Shown one piece after another: positions 33,881 through 46,656 of a DNA stretch of 64,000 nucleotides. Source of the DNA: Bathymodiolus brooksi (Eukaryota > Mollusca > Bivalvia > Mytilida > Modiolidae); the NCBI GenBank assembly GCA_963680875.1, contig OY804584.1:93122031-93186030 (forward strand), written 5' to 3'. The position numbers and the translations under genes are program-made. How positions within the stretch are numbered: the stretch's first letter is position 1; the number at the start of each line of letters is the position of its first letter. The notes under the pieces are model-generated. The model had not been told where the DNA came from. It did no database searches and was given only the letters and a program-made list of their open reading frames with translations.

Positions 33881-34490
33881 CTCTTTTGGCCATAGCATTG
33901 TCTATTCTTCCTCGCCTTTTGGCCATAGCATTGTCTATTCTTCCTCGTCCTTTGGCCATAGCATTGTCTATTCTTCCTCATCTTTTGGCCATAGCATTGG
34001 CTATTCTTCCTCGTCTTTTGGCGATAGCATTGTCTATTCTTCCTCGTCTTTTGGCCATAGCATTGTCTATTCTTCCTCGTCTTTTGGCCATAGAATTGTT
34101 TATTCTTCCTCATCTTTTGGCCATAGCATTGGCTATTCTTCCTCGTCTTTTAGCCATAGCATTGTCTATTCTTCCTCGTCTTTTGGCCATAGCATTGGCT
34201 ATTCTTCCTCGTCTTTTGGCCATAACATTGGCTATTCCTCCTCGTCTTTTGGCGATAGATTGTCTATTCTTCCCCGTCTTTTGGCCATAGCATTGGCTAT
34301 TTTTCCTCGTCTTTTGGCCATAGCATTGGCTATTCTGCATCGTCTTTTGGCCATAGCATTGTCTATTCTTCCTCGTCTTTTGGCCATAGCATTGGCTATT
34401 CTTCATCGTCTTTTGGCCATAGCATTGTTTATTCTTCCTCGTCTTTTGGTCATAGCATTGTCTATCCTTCCTCGATTTCAGGCTTTTGAT
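33880..34490 (+). repeat. 33-bp minisatellite, about 18-19 units (unit A)
   Basis: The unit contains TTTTGGCCATAGCATTGTC and TATTCTTCCTCG. Since 33 is a multiple of 3, stop-free frames run through the array on both strands (LPRLLAIALSI on plus; QCYGQKTRKNR and MAKRRGRIDNA on minus), but there is no sign of translation. One unit near 34255 has lost a base. The array has four units more than that of unit B, which with the lost base accounts for the 131-base change in offset. Confidence 0.92.
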
Positions 34491-34979
34491 TAACCCCTTT
34501 GAAGTCGAATGTTTTGTTAATGATTGACCGATGTTTGATTTCATGTGAATAGTATTTAATATTACCAACATGAAAAGGGGAGATAATAAATAGTCGTAAC
34601 AAGTCGAACAAATCCACCTTTTATCATTACTGCATGCTTGACTTTCCTTAGAACGAAACGTTTTGTTTGTAGAACATATTTACTTGTAATCTAAATGTAG
34701 AAGAATACATGTGATATGTTCAAATCTGTCTTTTTAAAATAAATCAATTGGAATTTAAAACCTTGTTCCACCAATATTTTGATGACATCCATCCTCTCTT
34801 TTTATTACACTCTTATAGTATAAAGTTTCTAGTTTTGATATATTTTCCAATTATACATCGGTTACTGAGGATGAAAGCATTGAACACAATTGCACTAAGG
34901 ATAGTTTGAAGACACCAAGCGGGTAATCAGGAGCCGTAAATCGAAGGACAGACAATGCCATGAACAATGGAAAAAGAAA

Positions 34980-35440
34980 AAAAACAATGATCTACACAAC
35001 ATTACACAGAAAGCTAAAGATCGTGCAACACGAACCCCATTAGAAACCGGGGGTGAACACAGGTGCTCCTAATAAGGATAATCAGTTCCACATGTCGTAC
35101 CCGTCGTGTTACAAGCACAGTAATAAGTCATGAATGAGGAAAGGATCGGATTGTGATGTGGTAATTTATGATACCAATATTCAGTAACGGTTAACCAGGT
35201 TATGGTGGCGACCGTACAACTTTCGAAGTGATGACTTCAACTTAGCCAATAGGAACCCTTGGTTCCATAATTTACTAGCAGCAACCCTCCATCAAGGATC
35301 ATGATAGGGATGTTGCTACATATAAAGGGAAAGCTCACAATGGGAAAATTGAAATCATCTCTTTTGTCGTAAAGTTTTAGTTCTTAATCGAACCTCGCTG
35401 TCAATTTCGAGGTATAGGTCAAAGCATGGAGCAGATATAT
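34980..35440 (-). mobile_element. Penelope-like relic, unit B copy
   Basis: Equivalent of 430-900 with small indels, including loss of a TTACTC-type stretch near 35106. Confidence 0.5.
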
Positions 35441-35762
35441 GTGAGCTACAAAATCACCACAATTAGCATTATTTAATGAAAGGGCATCATCTATATAGCG
35501 GGTGTGAAACTAAATCATGCAGTTGTGTTAATTCCAAATTTATTTATCAACCATGCGTCCTCATTGGTAAATATGTCGTTTTGCTAAATTTAACAAAACA
35601 GTTAACAACGTTGTTGTTGAATGACATATATATTATGTCCAGATTTAAAAAGAAGAGATAGTCAACTCCACAACTTTTCAAAGTCCATCTTTTTTATACA
35701 GATATCACAATACATATGGTTTATCTATTCAACCTCTAAACACCACACCCATCAATATATAA

Positions 35763-36262
35763 CCGCATCGGTGGTGTAATGGCTAGCATGCTCGATCTGA
35801 GAGCGGTAGATCTTTGGTTCGAGCCCCGCCCTAGTCAAACCAAAGACAATAAAATTGGTATTTGTTGCTTCTCCGCTAAGCACGCTTCACTAAAGATCAT
35901 TTCTTTCAAAAAAATTATTGATTCAGGTCTGTATACATGGGAAAATGGAAACTACTGCTCATTACTTGCTGCACTGTCCAAATTATAGATTTATTAGGCT
36001 TGGTTTGATTTATGGTGCTTAACGCCACCTTCAACAATATTGCAGTGATATCGTAACGGTCAGTTTTATTGGTGGAGGAAACCGGAGTAACCGGAGAAAA
36101 TCACTTACCTGTCGCAAGTCACTAACAAACTTTATCACATAATGTTGTATCGAGTACACCTCGCCTGAGCGGGGTTCGAACTTACAACGTTGATGGTGAT
36201 AGGCACTGATTGCATAGGTAATGGTAAATCCAACTACCATACGATCACGACCACGATGGTGC
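35763..36262. mobile_element. SINE pair, unit B copy
   Basis: A type 1 head at 35763-35895 (plus) is followed by a type 2 copy at about 36012-36262 (minus), as at 1222-1715 in unit A. The B type 1 head reads GGTGTAATGGCTAGCATGCT. Confidence 0.65.
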
Positions 36263-36964
36263 CTCAAATTTATTAGGAACGAAACCATACATGGTACCAT
36301 CGATGCACAATCTTTATATTTGCAACAGCAGCAAAATGAAAATGAAAACAGATTGGTATTTGAAACTGTGTCAAAGTATATTGCCAGAACAAAATGATTT
36401 GATTGAACAAAAATGTGGAAAGGAATTGAATGCACATATTGGGTTGTAGACTATGAGGATAGTGTGTGACAGCTCCGTCTTTGTAATTCCGATCTAAATA
36501 CATGTATATTTTGTTTCAATTTAACCTGCAATTGCCTTTCTACTCCCCCCCAATCATGATAATTCTACTTACCACTCTTGACCTATGTTATCAATATCTA
36601 ATTAGAGAGAAAGATTTACATAAGTTTTATATCTTGTTTTATGAATCCCATAGAACTTATATATATCTAAATACATGTAATTGTATGCTGCAATTTCATG
36701 AAATAAATATTGTTTAAATTAAAACTAACAGGGGCCACCTGAGCGTCCTTCAGATGGTCAGTGAAGATTGTGATGATATCGATAAATTTACAAAATCAGT
36801 CGGAGGTTTAATAATGAAAAGTTAACACTAAAATTCCAAGTGAGTTTCTGGATTTATTCGAACGTAGTTTTGTACACATAAACCCTTGCTGTCAGACAAA
36901 AGAATAGTTGTCCTTTGTGGTCTTTTGGGGGGGTTAGGTCTTTTTTCACAATTTGATATGAATT

Positions 36965-37201
36965 AGGGACCGACCATTTAACTTGAAAGGGGGGGGGGGA
37001 ATGGTTTTTTGTTTCGTTCAGAAATTTTTGTTAGAATATTTATTTTTCCAGAATATAATATTAGGTTATATAACAAAATCTCTGAATCAGATTATTTTTT
37101 TTTCTCCACCAAAATCAGAATCTTTTTTTCAGCAACATTGGGAATCAGAATATTTTTTTTAGAAACCCCCCCCCCCCTTTCAAGTTAAATGGTCGTTCCC
37201 T
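36965..37201 (+). mobile_element. GGGACCGACC MITE, unit B copy
   Basis: Same site, termini and TATGAATT/TATGAAAT flanks as 2420-2670, with a shorter G run and a longer C run. Confidence 0.75.
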
Positions 37202-37289
37202 TATGAAATATGAATTATACCACTTAGCTCGACTTTCGGGGAACGAATCAGTAAACAATAATATCAAATATATATTCGTCTCCAACTGA

Positions 37290-37818
37290 CGAAAACTTTC
37301 TACATTACTACACATGTACATGTATTAACATCGTGACGGTACGACACCGGAACGTACGTTATCAGTGGGTTGATGGGGGTACTAAACTATAAAGAAGGAG
37401 AAGACAAAGATTAAATGTTAAATGGTTTTAAAGATAAAGCCTCGCCAAAAGTTCGCCATCTGATACAAACCAGCAAACAGAAACACAGAGAATGGGACAA
37501 TGCCGGTCGACCAAGAAATGACCATAAACTCTTTCTGGAGAAAAAAGCAGCAAAAATGGCGTTGCGTCGTCAACAATGTAAAGAAACAGCAATAGAAAGA
37601 GAGCAATTTCTACAACGGCTAGAAAAGGACCCAAACGATAAGGCATTTTTCCAAATGATTAAACGAAACCAATCCAATGAAACAAACAACACACCTGAAA
37701 TCTTGGTGGATGGCAATAAAACAGCAAAAACGCCCTCCAGTCAAAGAGAAACCTTTGCAGAATACTTCAAAAATTTGGCTACTCCACAAGATAATCAAAA
37801 TTTAAAAGATGAACTTCC
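37290..37818 (+). pseudogene. LINE ORF2 linker region, 5' part (B only)
   Basis: The frame at 37415-37818 encodes the basic, helical region that precedes the RT in many LINEs: KVRHLIQTSKQKHREWDNAG, FLEKKAAKMALRRQQ, RLEKDPNDKAFFQMIKRNQ, and ETFAEYFKNLATPQDN just before the fingers region. It stops at a MITE inserted at 37819. The fingers-to-C-terminus part of what appears to be the same LINE is found only in unit A (2997-5287). Confidence 0.7.
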
Positions 37819-38090
37819 AGGGGAACGACCATTTAACTTGAAGGGGGGGTTATGTTTTTTTTCTAAAAAAATATTCTGATTCCCAATGTTGCTGTAAAAA
37901 ATATTCTGATTTTGGTGGAGGAAAAAAAAATAATCTGATTCAGAGTTTTTGTCATATAACCTAATGTTGAATTCTGGAAAAAAATTTGCGCTTTGCGCGA
38001 CAAAAAAAATAAATATTCTAACTCTTGTGTTGTCCGAAATAAAATTTCTGAACGAAACAAAAAACCATACCCCCCCCCCCCCCCTTTCAA
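37819..38090 (-). mobile_element. GGGACCGACC MITE within the LINE, unit B
   Basis: It begins with the terminus GGGAACGACCATTTAACTTG directly after LINE sequence and ends in a C run and TTTCAA with the outer terminus missing. The lost end is present in unit A (2996). Units A and B thus each keep one junction of the same insertion. Confidence 0.7.
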
Positions 38091-39695
38091 TAAAAAGTAC
38101 TTATTGTAATATGACGTGCTGTTTTGGCTTTTTTGAAAATTTGAAAAGCACCCTTCCTTGAAGTATATCTATAAATAGTGTTTGAGGAAAATATGTATTT
38201 GTGTATGCAGTCTGTAATGTCACTGTAAAACCATTATTTGGCCAGTGATATTAATTTTCAACTATTTTAAACACCGACATGAAAAAAATATATATCTAAT
38301 CACTTACACTCAATGAACAATTGAAGACAAATGTTGCAATAAGGTCTCCCTCAAAAGATCTTTGCGTAAATTAACATTATTTTGCTATGTTACGGGAAGA
38401 TACGTTCGTTCGTCAGTTATCGAGAAATCTCTATTAATGGAATCCAGTTAGCAAAGTTCGTATTATTAATTGGCAGAACATCATCACTATACCTTGGAGT
38501 GAGATTAGAGGCTTAAGCCTCTCCACTTTTTTTGTCTTTGATAAGTTTTTGAATAAACTCAGACTCATAGGAGAATAGAAAAAGTTGGAGAGGGGCATAG
38601 GTAGTTCCCATAGGGATGCCTAGCTATGATTTGTTGACAAATGTGCCATTCGAACTCGACAAATATATGTTATCGATAAGGAACTCCAATATTTGTATGA
38701 CTTCATTTTATGTGTAGCACTTTTTACCTTTCGTTTCGTGCTTGACAAAATACCCAATACTATAAACTTGTAACGTTGCCACTATTTTTTAAAGTAAAAT
38801 GCGTTGTGAATCATTTACTTTAAAGAGGTGATGAAAGTGTAAAAGGTAAAAAAAAGTCAAATATATGGCTAGATGAAATTTTCGAGAATTAAAATTATCC
38901 TCTTCTTTCAGTATCTACTTTTGATTGATTGAGTGAGTGAGTGACTGTTGTTTGATGCCAATTCAGCAATTTGTCAGCTATATTATGGCGAGAACAAGTT
39001 AATTATCAATGAGATGATGATGAGGTCCGCTTTGTTCTAGACCAACACGCTGAGTTGGATTTTTATAGCGCTAGCTCACTGAAACAACAGTCCGCGGGTA
39101 GAAATGTCACTCCATTCGGATACATTATTCTGATTCCGAGCCAATCAATCTTTGCTCTTTCTCTGTAATACTGCGTGCTTAGCGTTGAAGCAACAAATAC
39201 CAATTTTATAGTCCTTGGTTTGACACGACTGGGGCTCGAACCCACTCTCTGTCGCACTCGAGGCGAGCACGCTAACCATTACGCCACCGATGCGGTCCTT
39301 TTGATTGATGTTACCACGTGAATATACTTTGTCACAGTATGATAGTGTAGTCCTCCTTTGACTGCATGCAAAATTTAGTCATACTTATAGATATTTCTTT
39401 TGTTGAACAGGTAGAAGAATATACATGTCTAAATACTGATTCTTCTGAAATATTGGTATCCAATATAAAGTAGATAATTCACAATTGTCTTCATTTATCG
39501 GAATATTCAGTGATGACATGAATGACTTCTTTGTCAAAATTAGTATTTTTGTAAGGTTTACCAGAGTTCTTGGAAATATCAAGTTCTTCATATTGCTCGT
39601 TTGGCGTTAAACAACAATCATTCACTTCATTACTTATTTACCAAACCTTATTTCTTGTGGTTTTATAATATCTTTATGATGTTGACCTATTCTAA
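38083..39695 (-). other. Inverted block relative to unit A
   Basis: 38238-39695 is the reverse complement of A 10835-12287, and 38083-38131 is the reverse complement of A 6434-6482. The two are joined by about 105 bases without an obvious match. The block contains the RT palm fragment (about 38400-38690, minus) and the type 1 SINE (about 38930-39305, minus). Confidence 0.8.
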
Positions 39696-40143
39696 TAATA
39701 ATAGGATATTATACATTATTATACAGCTATAACTTTAATCCAATCAAAAACAATATGGTTGTGATCGTCTTCCTTAATTAGAATCGTCAAAATGAAATAC
39801 AACCGAATTAATATCAAATGGTGACTTGTGTCAACCTCATTTACAATATACCTTGACATTCTGTAATACTTGTACTCGTACATCACGTTCACGATCTTTT
39901 ATTACAACACTATTTCACTCAAGTGTACATGTTGTTCCTGTTCTAGTTAAAGGACTTTATCAAACAGAATCATACAGTTCACATGTAATGCAGTTAATAC
40001 GCATTTAATCCACAGAAGAATATTTCTATTTTCCACACCTTGTGGTGTGGGGTCGCTATTGCATGCGAAATATTAATTGCAAACCCGATTGACTGGCTAT
40101 TTGCTGCCTGTCTATACTATTTTATTTTTTTCTCGATCGACAG

Positions 40144-40273
40144 TTCAGAAGCTAGAAAACAATATGATGAATATTGTCTGTCAATCATGCAAACAATAAC
40201 ATATGCACATGACAGAATGCATTTTCAAGGCACCGAATGGATTGTTCCCTTTGATTTAAGAGAATGGAACTAA
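40144..40273 (+). CDS. Candidate terminal exon, unknown product
   Basis: After an acceptor with a long pyrimidine tract (TTTTTTTCTCGATCGACAG), 130 nt encode SEARKQYDEYCLSIMQTITY, AHDRMHFQGTEWIVPFDLRE and WN before a TAA. Two related copies in unit A are both frameshifted (13022-13149 by two bases, 13865-13987 by seven). The peptide is not low-complexity and looks protein-like, but I do not recognise it and see no upstream exon. It may be an orphan exon from a larger gene or an element. Confidence 0.3.
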
Positions 40274-40933
40274 TAGAAGTTAGAAGTTTAATTTGGGCGC
40301 AAAGGGGAATTTATGAAAATGTGATGTGAATTTTAGGGATCCGCAGATTCAAATCCACTCATCTACTTTTCTACACTTTTATACATATTATAGATATGTA
40401 TATTTCAAATGATAGTAATGCTATTCTAAAATATTTCCACTTTGTTTTACTTGTCGTTTTCTTTTAAGAGCCCGAGTTTTATACTGTTCATGCTCAACAA
40501 CGCACCACCTTCGTCAATTGATTTAGCTCATCGAGGATCATGAGATTCACTAAAATAAATAACACGGTCCGTGCAATATTTATTTATTTATTTATTTAGT
40601 TATGCTTTGGTGTCAGTGTTTCAACTGTTGACAATATTTTAAATTCAACATGGGTAGACTTAAAGAAAGTGTGTAATCATAAAATTCAGTGGCCAACCAT
40701 CCCAGTCTGGTGGCAAAAGAAAGGGGATTGTTCTGATATGCCTAACGTTGTGTATGCAATTGACGGAACTTCACATGAGATACAAATTCCATCCAATGAG
40801 CCCCAACAAAAAACATACTTTCAGCAAACCAATTCTTTTCTTTGATTGATATGAAAAGAAAGTTTATAAACAGTGATAATCATAAATTCCATCAATATCA
40901 ATAAAACAATTACCTTTCATCTTAACTGAACTT

Positions 40934-41165
40934 CAGCCGTCGTGGTCGTATGGTAGTTGACTTTACAACTACCAGTGCAATCGTTGACTATCACCACTTA
41001 AGTTGTGAGTTTGAATCCCATTCATGGCGAGGTGTACTCGATAAAGCATTATGTGATAAAGTTTGTCAGTGATTTGAGACAGGTCTCTGGATTTCTCTGG
41101 GTACTCCAATTTCCGCCACAAAAGTAGTAACTGAAATATTTTTGAAAGTGGTGTTAAACAACTAA
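40934..41165 (+). mobile_element. Type 2 SINE, unit B copy
   Basis: Equivalent of 14668-14895 with few differences. Confidence 0.7.
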
Positions 41166-41429
41166 CCTCCAATGGACAAATGATGGATCAAAAGTTTGTG
41201 TATGTAGTGCATAACATAAAACACATTTGGGTCATAATGTGGCATATCTTTACAAGTACCAATAATACTAAAACAATATTGTTTCCCACACAATTATGGG
41301 AACTGCTATACACATATCATGTCATAAAACAATGTACTGAAAAAGAAACAACTTCACTTTCAAATGTTTTATTAACCATTAAATTAAATTATCTCCATGA
41401 TCCCAAAATTATGCTTCAGTGTTTATTGC

Positions 41430-41960
41430 ATCTTATCACATATTTATAAGTAATAACGTCAATTTTGCCCATACGTAAACACCGGAAGTGCCACAGCGAT
41501 ATCTGCCATCGGGGCAAAACTCTGATAACACGATATCAAGCCTCTCGTGAGCACCATGACGTCACTTCCGCCCAACTGTTAATTGTCATTTGGAAAATGT
41601 GGACGTTCAGCGAGGAAAGATTTGTTGGCGTTTCGGAAGCAGAACCCTCAACCGATATCGATCACTCATATCCATAAATTTGGTGTCTGTGTTGGAAGTT
41701 AATTTTGTTCTTTTTAATTCAATGTTGAAATATGTGATAAATAGATTAATGCATGCCTTTTTTCATATCAGGACTGTTATCATTGCTTGACCGATATCGA
41801 CCCTCGGGCTAAAGCCCTCTGGCCGATATCCGTCTCTCGGGATGATAATAGTCTTGATATGGAAAAGGGCATGAATTAATCTATCAATTATCACATATTT
41901 ATAAGTAATAACGTAAACACCTGAAGTATTACAGCGGTATCTGCCATCGGGGCAAAACTT
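41430..41960. mobile_element. Foldback element with flanking direct repeats, unit B copy
   Basis: Same hairpin and direct repeats as 15163-15690. One of the CCGATATCGG sites has changed to CCGATATCCG. Confidence 0.6.
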
Positions 41961-43019
41961 AACCCGAATAATCCAGTCGTTATATTACGCTCCCGCTGGT
42001 CGCTACATTAACGCCTGGATGTATTCATTGAAAAAATCCGTCAAACCGGAAATAGTAAATCGGTATGACTTATGGGTATTACGACATAAAATAGGAGGAG
42101 CTAAAGTGTTTGTAAATAATGTCCAATGGAGCGATCAGATGATATAATGCTGTATGCAATACATATATTCGGATAAATACAACCAAACATGATATAAAAC
42201 TTAAATGAATAATTAATATTTTTTTAAATATTAAAAATATTGATTTTTATTTCAAAGTTGGAAAGTAAATAAAAGCTTGAATTGAATTCACTCTTATAAT
42301 GATTTTTTAATTTCATTTAAAATAAAGATTTAGAATAAAATAATTTTATGATACCGATTAAAATTGTTTGTCATGCATTAGCTGTCAGTTGTAATATACA
42401 CGATGTAACCAATATAGAGGAAGATATCCTACTGTGAAGTCATCTATTTTGAGATGCCATGCAATGAAAATAACAACCTGACCATATTGTTACATAGCAA
42501 GAAGATAAGATAAGATAAGATAAGTTTTATTTATAGTCGGCATATTTAAGTAACAATACAACACAAGCCCTAGTGGGCTTTTGACCGACTTAGAATACGA
42601 ATTAGATAAGAAATTAAAATTTATATAATTAACACATTAAGTCACATTTATTTAGGCTAACTTGGGTCAGTTATCAATTAAAAAGACAAAAATGGTTTAA
42701 AAAAATCAGTCTAATAAGTATTTACCTAAATAACGATATTGTGATGGGTATTTCTTAATAAATTGTATTAAAAATCATTTTAATTTATGAAATAATCAAC
42801 TTTCTGTTTACCTATTTATTTTCAATAAAATTTCTTTACTATTTCATCCCATTTTCCTTAATTTAACTTGTGCATATCCATATTTATACAATCTTATGTT
42901 AACGGCAAGTTACGTGTGTCGACCCTATTATCCACAATAAATTCAGGAAAAAGAGATGAAACTAGAACTGTGAGTGACCTCACTGAGTGGCACACCCCCG
43001 CGCTTGCAATACTATGATG

Positions 43020-44235
43020 TTCAAACTTTGGAATACAGGTAGATTCGCAAGCTACCTATGAAAAATGAACGGATATGGAGTTATGTCAAGGAGACAACAT
43101 TCCATCTCCAAAATAAACTAACCAAGAACATACATCTAGGGGTCGCCAAAAGTACATGACCCCCTTTTCGTGAAAGTATAAGTTGAATTATCTCCCCTTC
43201 TAAATTTTAGACAGCAACGGTATTCCTTCATGCACATCTGCAGGTTGTGTACTACAACTGTGTAAAGTTTCATTAAAATTCAATAAGCAGTTTAGTAGGA
43301 GTTGCACTTACAAGTTACATCCCCCACCTTTTCATGAAAGTATAAGTTGAATTATCTCCCCTTTTGAATTTTGGACAGCAACCATATTCCTTCATGCACA
43401 TCTGCAGGTAGTGTACTACAACTGTGTAAAGTTTCACAAAACTCCAATAAGCCGTTTAGGAGGAGTTGTGCTTACAAGGTACACGACCCTCCTTTTCGTG
43501 AAAGTATAAGTTGAATTATCTCCCCTTCTAAATTTTAGACAACAACGGTATTCCTTCATGCACATCTACAGGTTGTGTACTACAACTGTGTAAAGTTTCA
43601 TAAAAATTCAATAAGCAGTTTAGTAGGAGATGCGCTTACAAGGTACATGCTCCCCCTTTTTGTGAAAGTATAAGTTGAATTATCTCCCCTTTTGAATTTT
43701 GGACAGCAACCATATTCCTTCATGCACATCTGCAGGTAGAGTACTACAACTGTGTAAAGTTTCACAAAACTCCAATAAGCCGTTTAGGAGGAGTTGCGCT
43801 TACAAGGTACACGACCCCCCTTTTCGTGAAAGTATAAGTTGAATTATCTCCCCTTCTAAATTTTAGACAGCAACGGTATTCCTTCATGCACATCTGCAGG
43901 TTGTGTATTACAGCTGTGTACAGTTACATAAAAATTCAATAAGCAGTTTAGTAGGAGTTGAGCTTACAAGGTACATCCCCTTTTCGTGAAAGCATAAGTT
44001 GAATTAACTACCCTTTTAAATTTTGGACAGCAACCATATTCCTTCATGCACATCTGCAGGTAGTGTACTACAAATGTGTAAAGTTTCATAACAATCCAAT
44101 AAGCGGTTTAGGAGGAGTTGCGCTTACAAGATACATGGACGGACGAACGGACGGACGGACGGACGGACGGACAGGGTGATTCATATATACCCCCCAATCT
44201 TTGTTTGTGGGGGTATAATAATAAAGAAATTTTAT
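43020..44235 (+). mobile_element. pearl/Helentron-like element, unit B copy
   Basis: Six core repeats (starting near 43156, 43327, 43492, 43657, 43823 and 43976) are followed by GGAC repeats (44137-44172) and the terminal hairpin (about 44190-44217). About 130 bases to the left of the first repeat (43022-43150) are missing from unit A. This copy has one repeat more. Confidence 0.65.
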
Positions 44236-44341
44236 TGAAAATAAATAAGTACTCAGAGAGGGGGCAGTAATTCCGTGCCACGAGTGCCACGAGGCTGTAT
44301 GAGAATAAAGATATACAATAATGCTAACAATAATCATAAAA

Positions 44342-44837
44342 TCACGGCTGGTAATCGGCACAAGCAGAACAGTTGGTTCTGCAAAGAAATTCGTGAGGAT
44401 AACTTCCGGTTTTGGTGGAGGAGAGTTCACGAAGACGCTTCGCAAGGTATGTACATGTCAAAAATTGAAATTTTCTTTTTTACTGCTCGAATATTGCAAA
44501 ATCAGAGAATGCTATGCTGTGGCGAATGCTTTCACGATTAGAAACATGTATAGTTTATTCTTGTATATGAAGTGTAACTCTCGCAAAATCAATCGTCCCA
44601 CGAAAAACATGACGAAAATTGTGACACTCTTACATTTCTAAGTTGTTCTTGACAAAGATGCAAGTTAAATTTTCAATATTTTTTCATCATGGGAGTCTAA
44701 ATGTAATCGGGGATAAATTCCGATTCGTCAGAAGTAAATTGAAGTCTAGATAAATCTACAAACTGTCAATTTTCTCGTTTTCCTGATTGAGGAGATCGGT
44801 TCTGATAGAGCACCTTGCGAATGCATGAGGAGATTTG
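44342..44837. repeat. 496-bp inverted repeat, left arm, unit B
   Basis: Pairs with 49695-50190 as in unit A. The donor-like AAG/GTATGT is kept. Confidence 0.8.
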
Positions 44838-46161
44838 CTAGTTTTGGTAGGACACATGTAATCCACTGTATAATCACAAATTTTGCATGTCTGTCTGGTA
44901 ATAAATCCACGAACTGATGCCCTTCTTCCCGTCGGGTTTTTAAAAGCATAAAAGTAATATTTCATTGTTCATGGGCTGTCCACCTAGAAAGAAACATTTC
45001 ATTTAAGGAATCAATTCATAATTGTAACTGCGGTTTCCCATGATTCAACTTGTCATTATTGATCATTTGTTGTTTGTGACAACTTCCATTGTGTATTGGA
45101 TACACAAGATTAACTTCCCTTACATTAGAAAAAATTGAAAATGCACTAAGATAATTTTATAATCAAGAATATTTAAACTTAATGTGAATCATATCTTTAT
45201 AATTTCTAATACAAATGATACACTCTAAATTAAATATCATACAGTTGAGAATAATATTAATTTGTGGTAAAGGAGTGGGTATGATAAGGGTAGATTTTGG
45301 CCCAATCTCAGAAACTGTTTATATAGATATAATATTAAACACAATCATTGAAAGGTGAGAATTTTTTTTTGTTGATGATTTCAATTTGTCCTTTGTTGCT
45401 TAGCAACGTAAATGGAGGAGGGTCCAAATAATCATTGGAAATTCAAATATGGTGGTTTTATTTTACATATCTTGCATAGTCTTTTCGACAAAATGTTATG
45501 TTCTGTGTATGTACACTCTAAAAATAATATTCCAATTCTCTCTGGTAGCATATAGTATTCTTGTGTAGTTTTGTCACCCTAGCAACGGTTTGTAAACATT
45601 AAATTAGCCTATATTATTGCAATTAATGGTTGAATTTTGACAACTACGATCTTTTGACTTGATATTTGATTAAGCGGTACATTTTTGTCAAGCTATACAC
45701 ACTACAAATGTCATTTCATATTTCAAAAATACATTTTAATATTTGTATTCATAGTTATGCCTCGTCCATAGCAACAGGTTTCCCTATGCACAGTATGTTC
45801 CTGTAGATCTTCATGGACCTTTTATTTAATCAAGAAAACAAATTCTACAACAGCACCTTAGCAGATCTAGAGACATCTTATCATTTACTAACCAGTATAT
45901 ATTATAAGAATTCCTTAAACCTTACAATGTCCCTAGTAACCAAATATTATCCCTAGCAACCGCAGAAACTCGTCAATGCTGAGCTCTGTAAATTGCATTT
46001 TTAAAATCTTTTTATAACCGAATGTTGATCTTTTTATTTTTTAAATCATGAGAGGAAATTATTCTCAGTAATTAGAATGTCAAAGGAACCAAGTCAACTG
46101 CATAACATGGTAAAGCAGTGCTACAGCGGCAAGAGAGGATGTAATCCATGTTGAATAATTA

Positions 46162-46656
46162 AGAAATAAATCATGGAAGCCAGAATGTGTTGGGAGTTTT
46201 AACATGGATTGGCGGATATTATACGTTATTAGTCTCAAGATGTTATATATCCCTTTAAAACGGGATATGTAACATCTAGAGACTGATAACATTTTTATCT
46301 GAATGTTCCAACATTAATAAGTATGTCCTTATTATAGGAAAAACATAAATACGTGTATCTTTGGACAAAGATCACAGAGAGCAATTATTGATTTTCTGTC
46401 ATCTTGTGAAATGTGTGTCGTCTGCTGTGCACAATATAAATGGACAGCACATAGGTGAGAGCGATTATTGATTTTCTGTCACCGCACGGCTTCCCTGAAG
46501 TTTTAAAAGTACCCCTTTAGCCAATCAAAATTCTACTTGCAACGAGCACATCAGAGAATAGTATTTTATCCCGAGCCAGAAGCGAGGGATACAATTTAGT
46601 AATATCCTCCAATCTATGTTAAAACTCAAAACACATTCTGGCTTCCATGATTTATT
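46162..46656. mobile_element. ~495-bp foldback element, unit B copy
   Basis: Same inverted ends and nested hairpin as 19613-20107. Confidence 0.58.

Larger units (their letters stand above)
1..34546. repeat. Segmental duplication unit A
   Basis: First of three tandem copies. Its first ~3050 bases reappear at 60951-64000 with only a handful of mismatches, and most of its length reappears at 34547-60950. The unit starts just after a 33-bp minisatellite would be expected and ends just after one (33880-34490). Unlike B, it contains 5540-10830, a second copy of the 12671-13411 block, a foldback transposon at 29142-30262, and four extra minisatellite units. The unit start is a convention set by the edge of the window, not a demonstrated breakpoint. 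Confidence 0.93.

Noticed and set aside
33651..34571. Long open frames of 77-153 residues on both strands, repeating LPRLLAIALSI, QCYGQKTRKNR or MAKRRGRIDNA
   Set aside because: They are translations of the 33-bp minisatellite. Its period is a multiple of three, so frames stay open by arithmetic, and the array differs freely in unit number between A and B.
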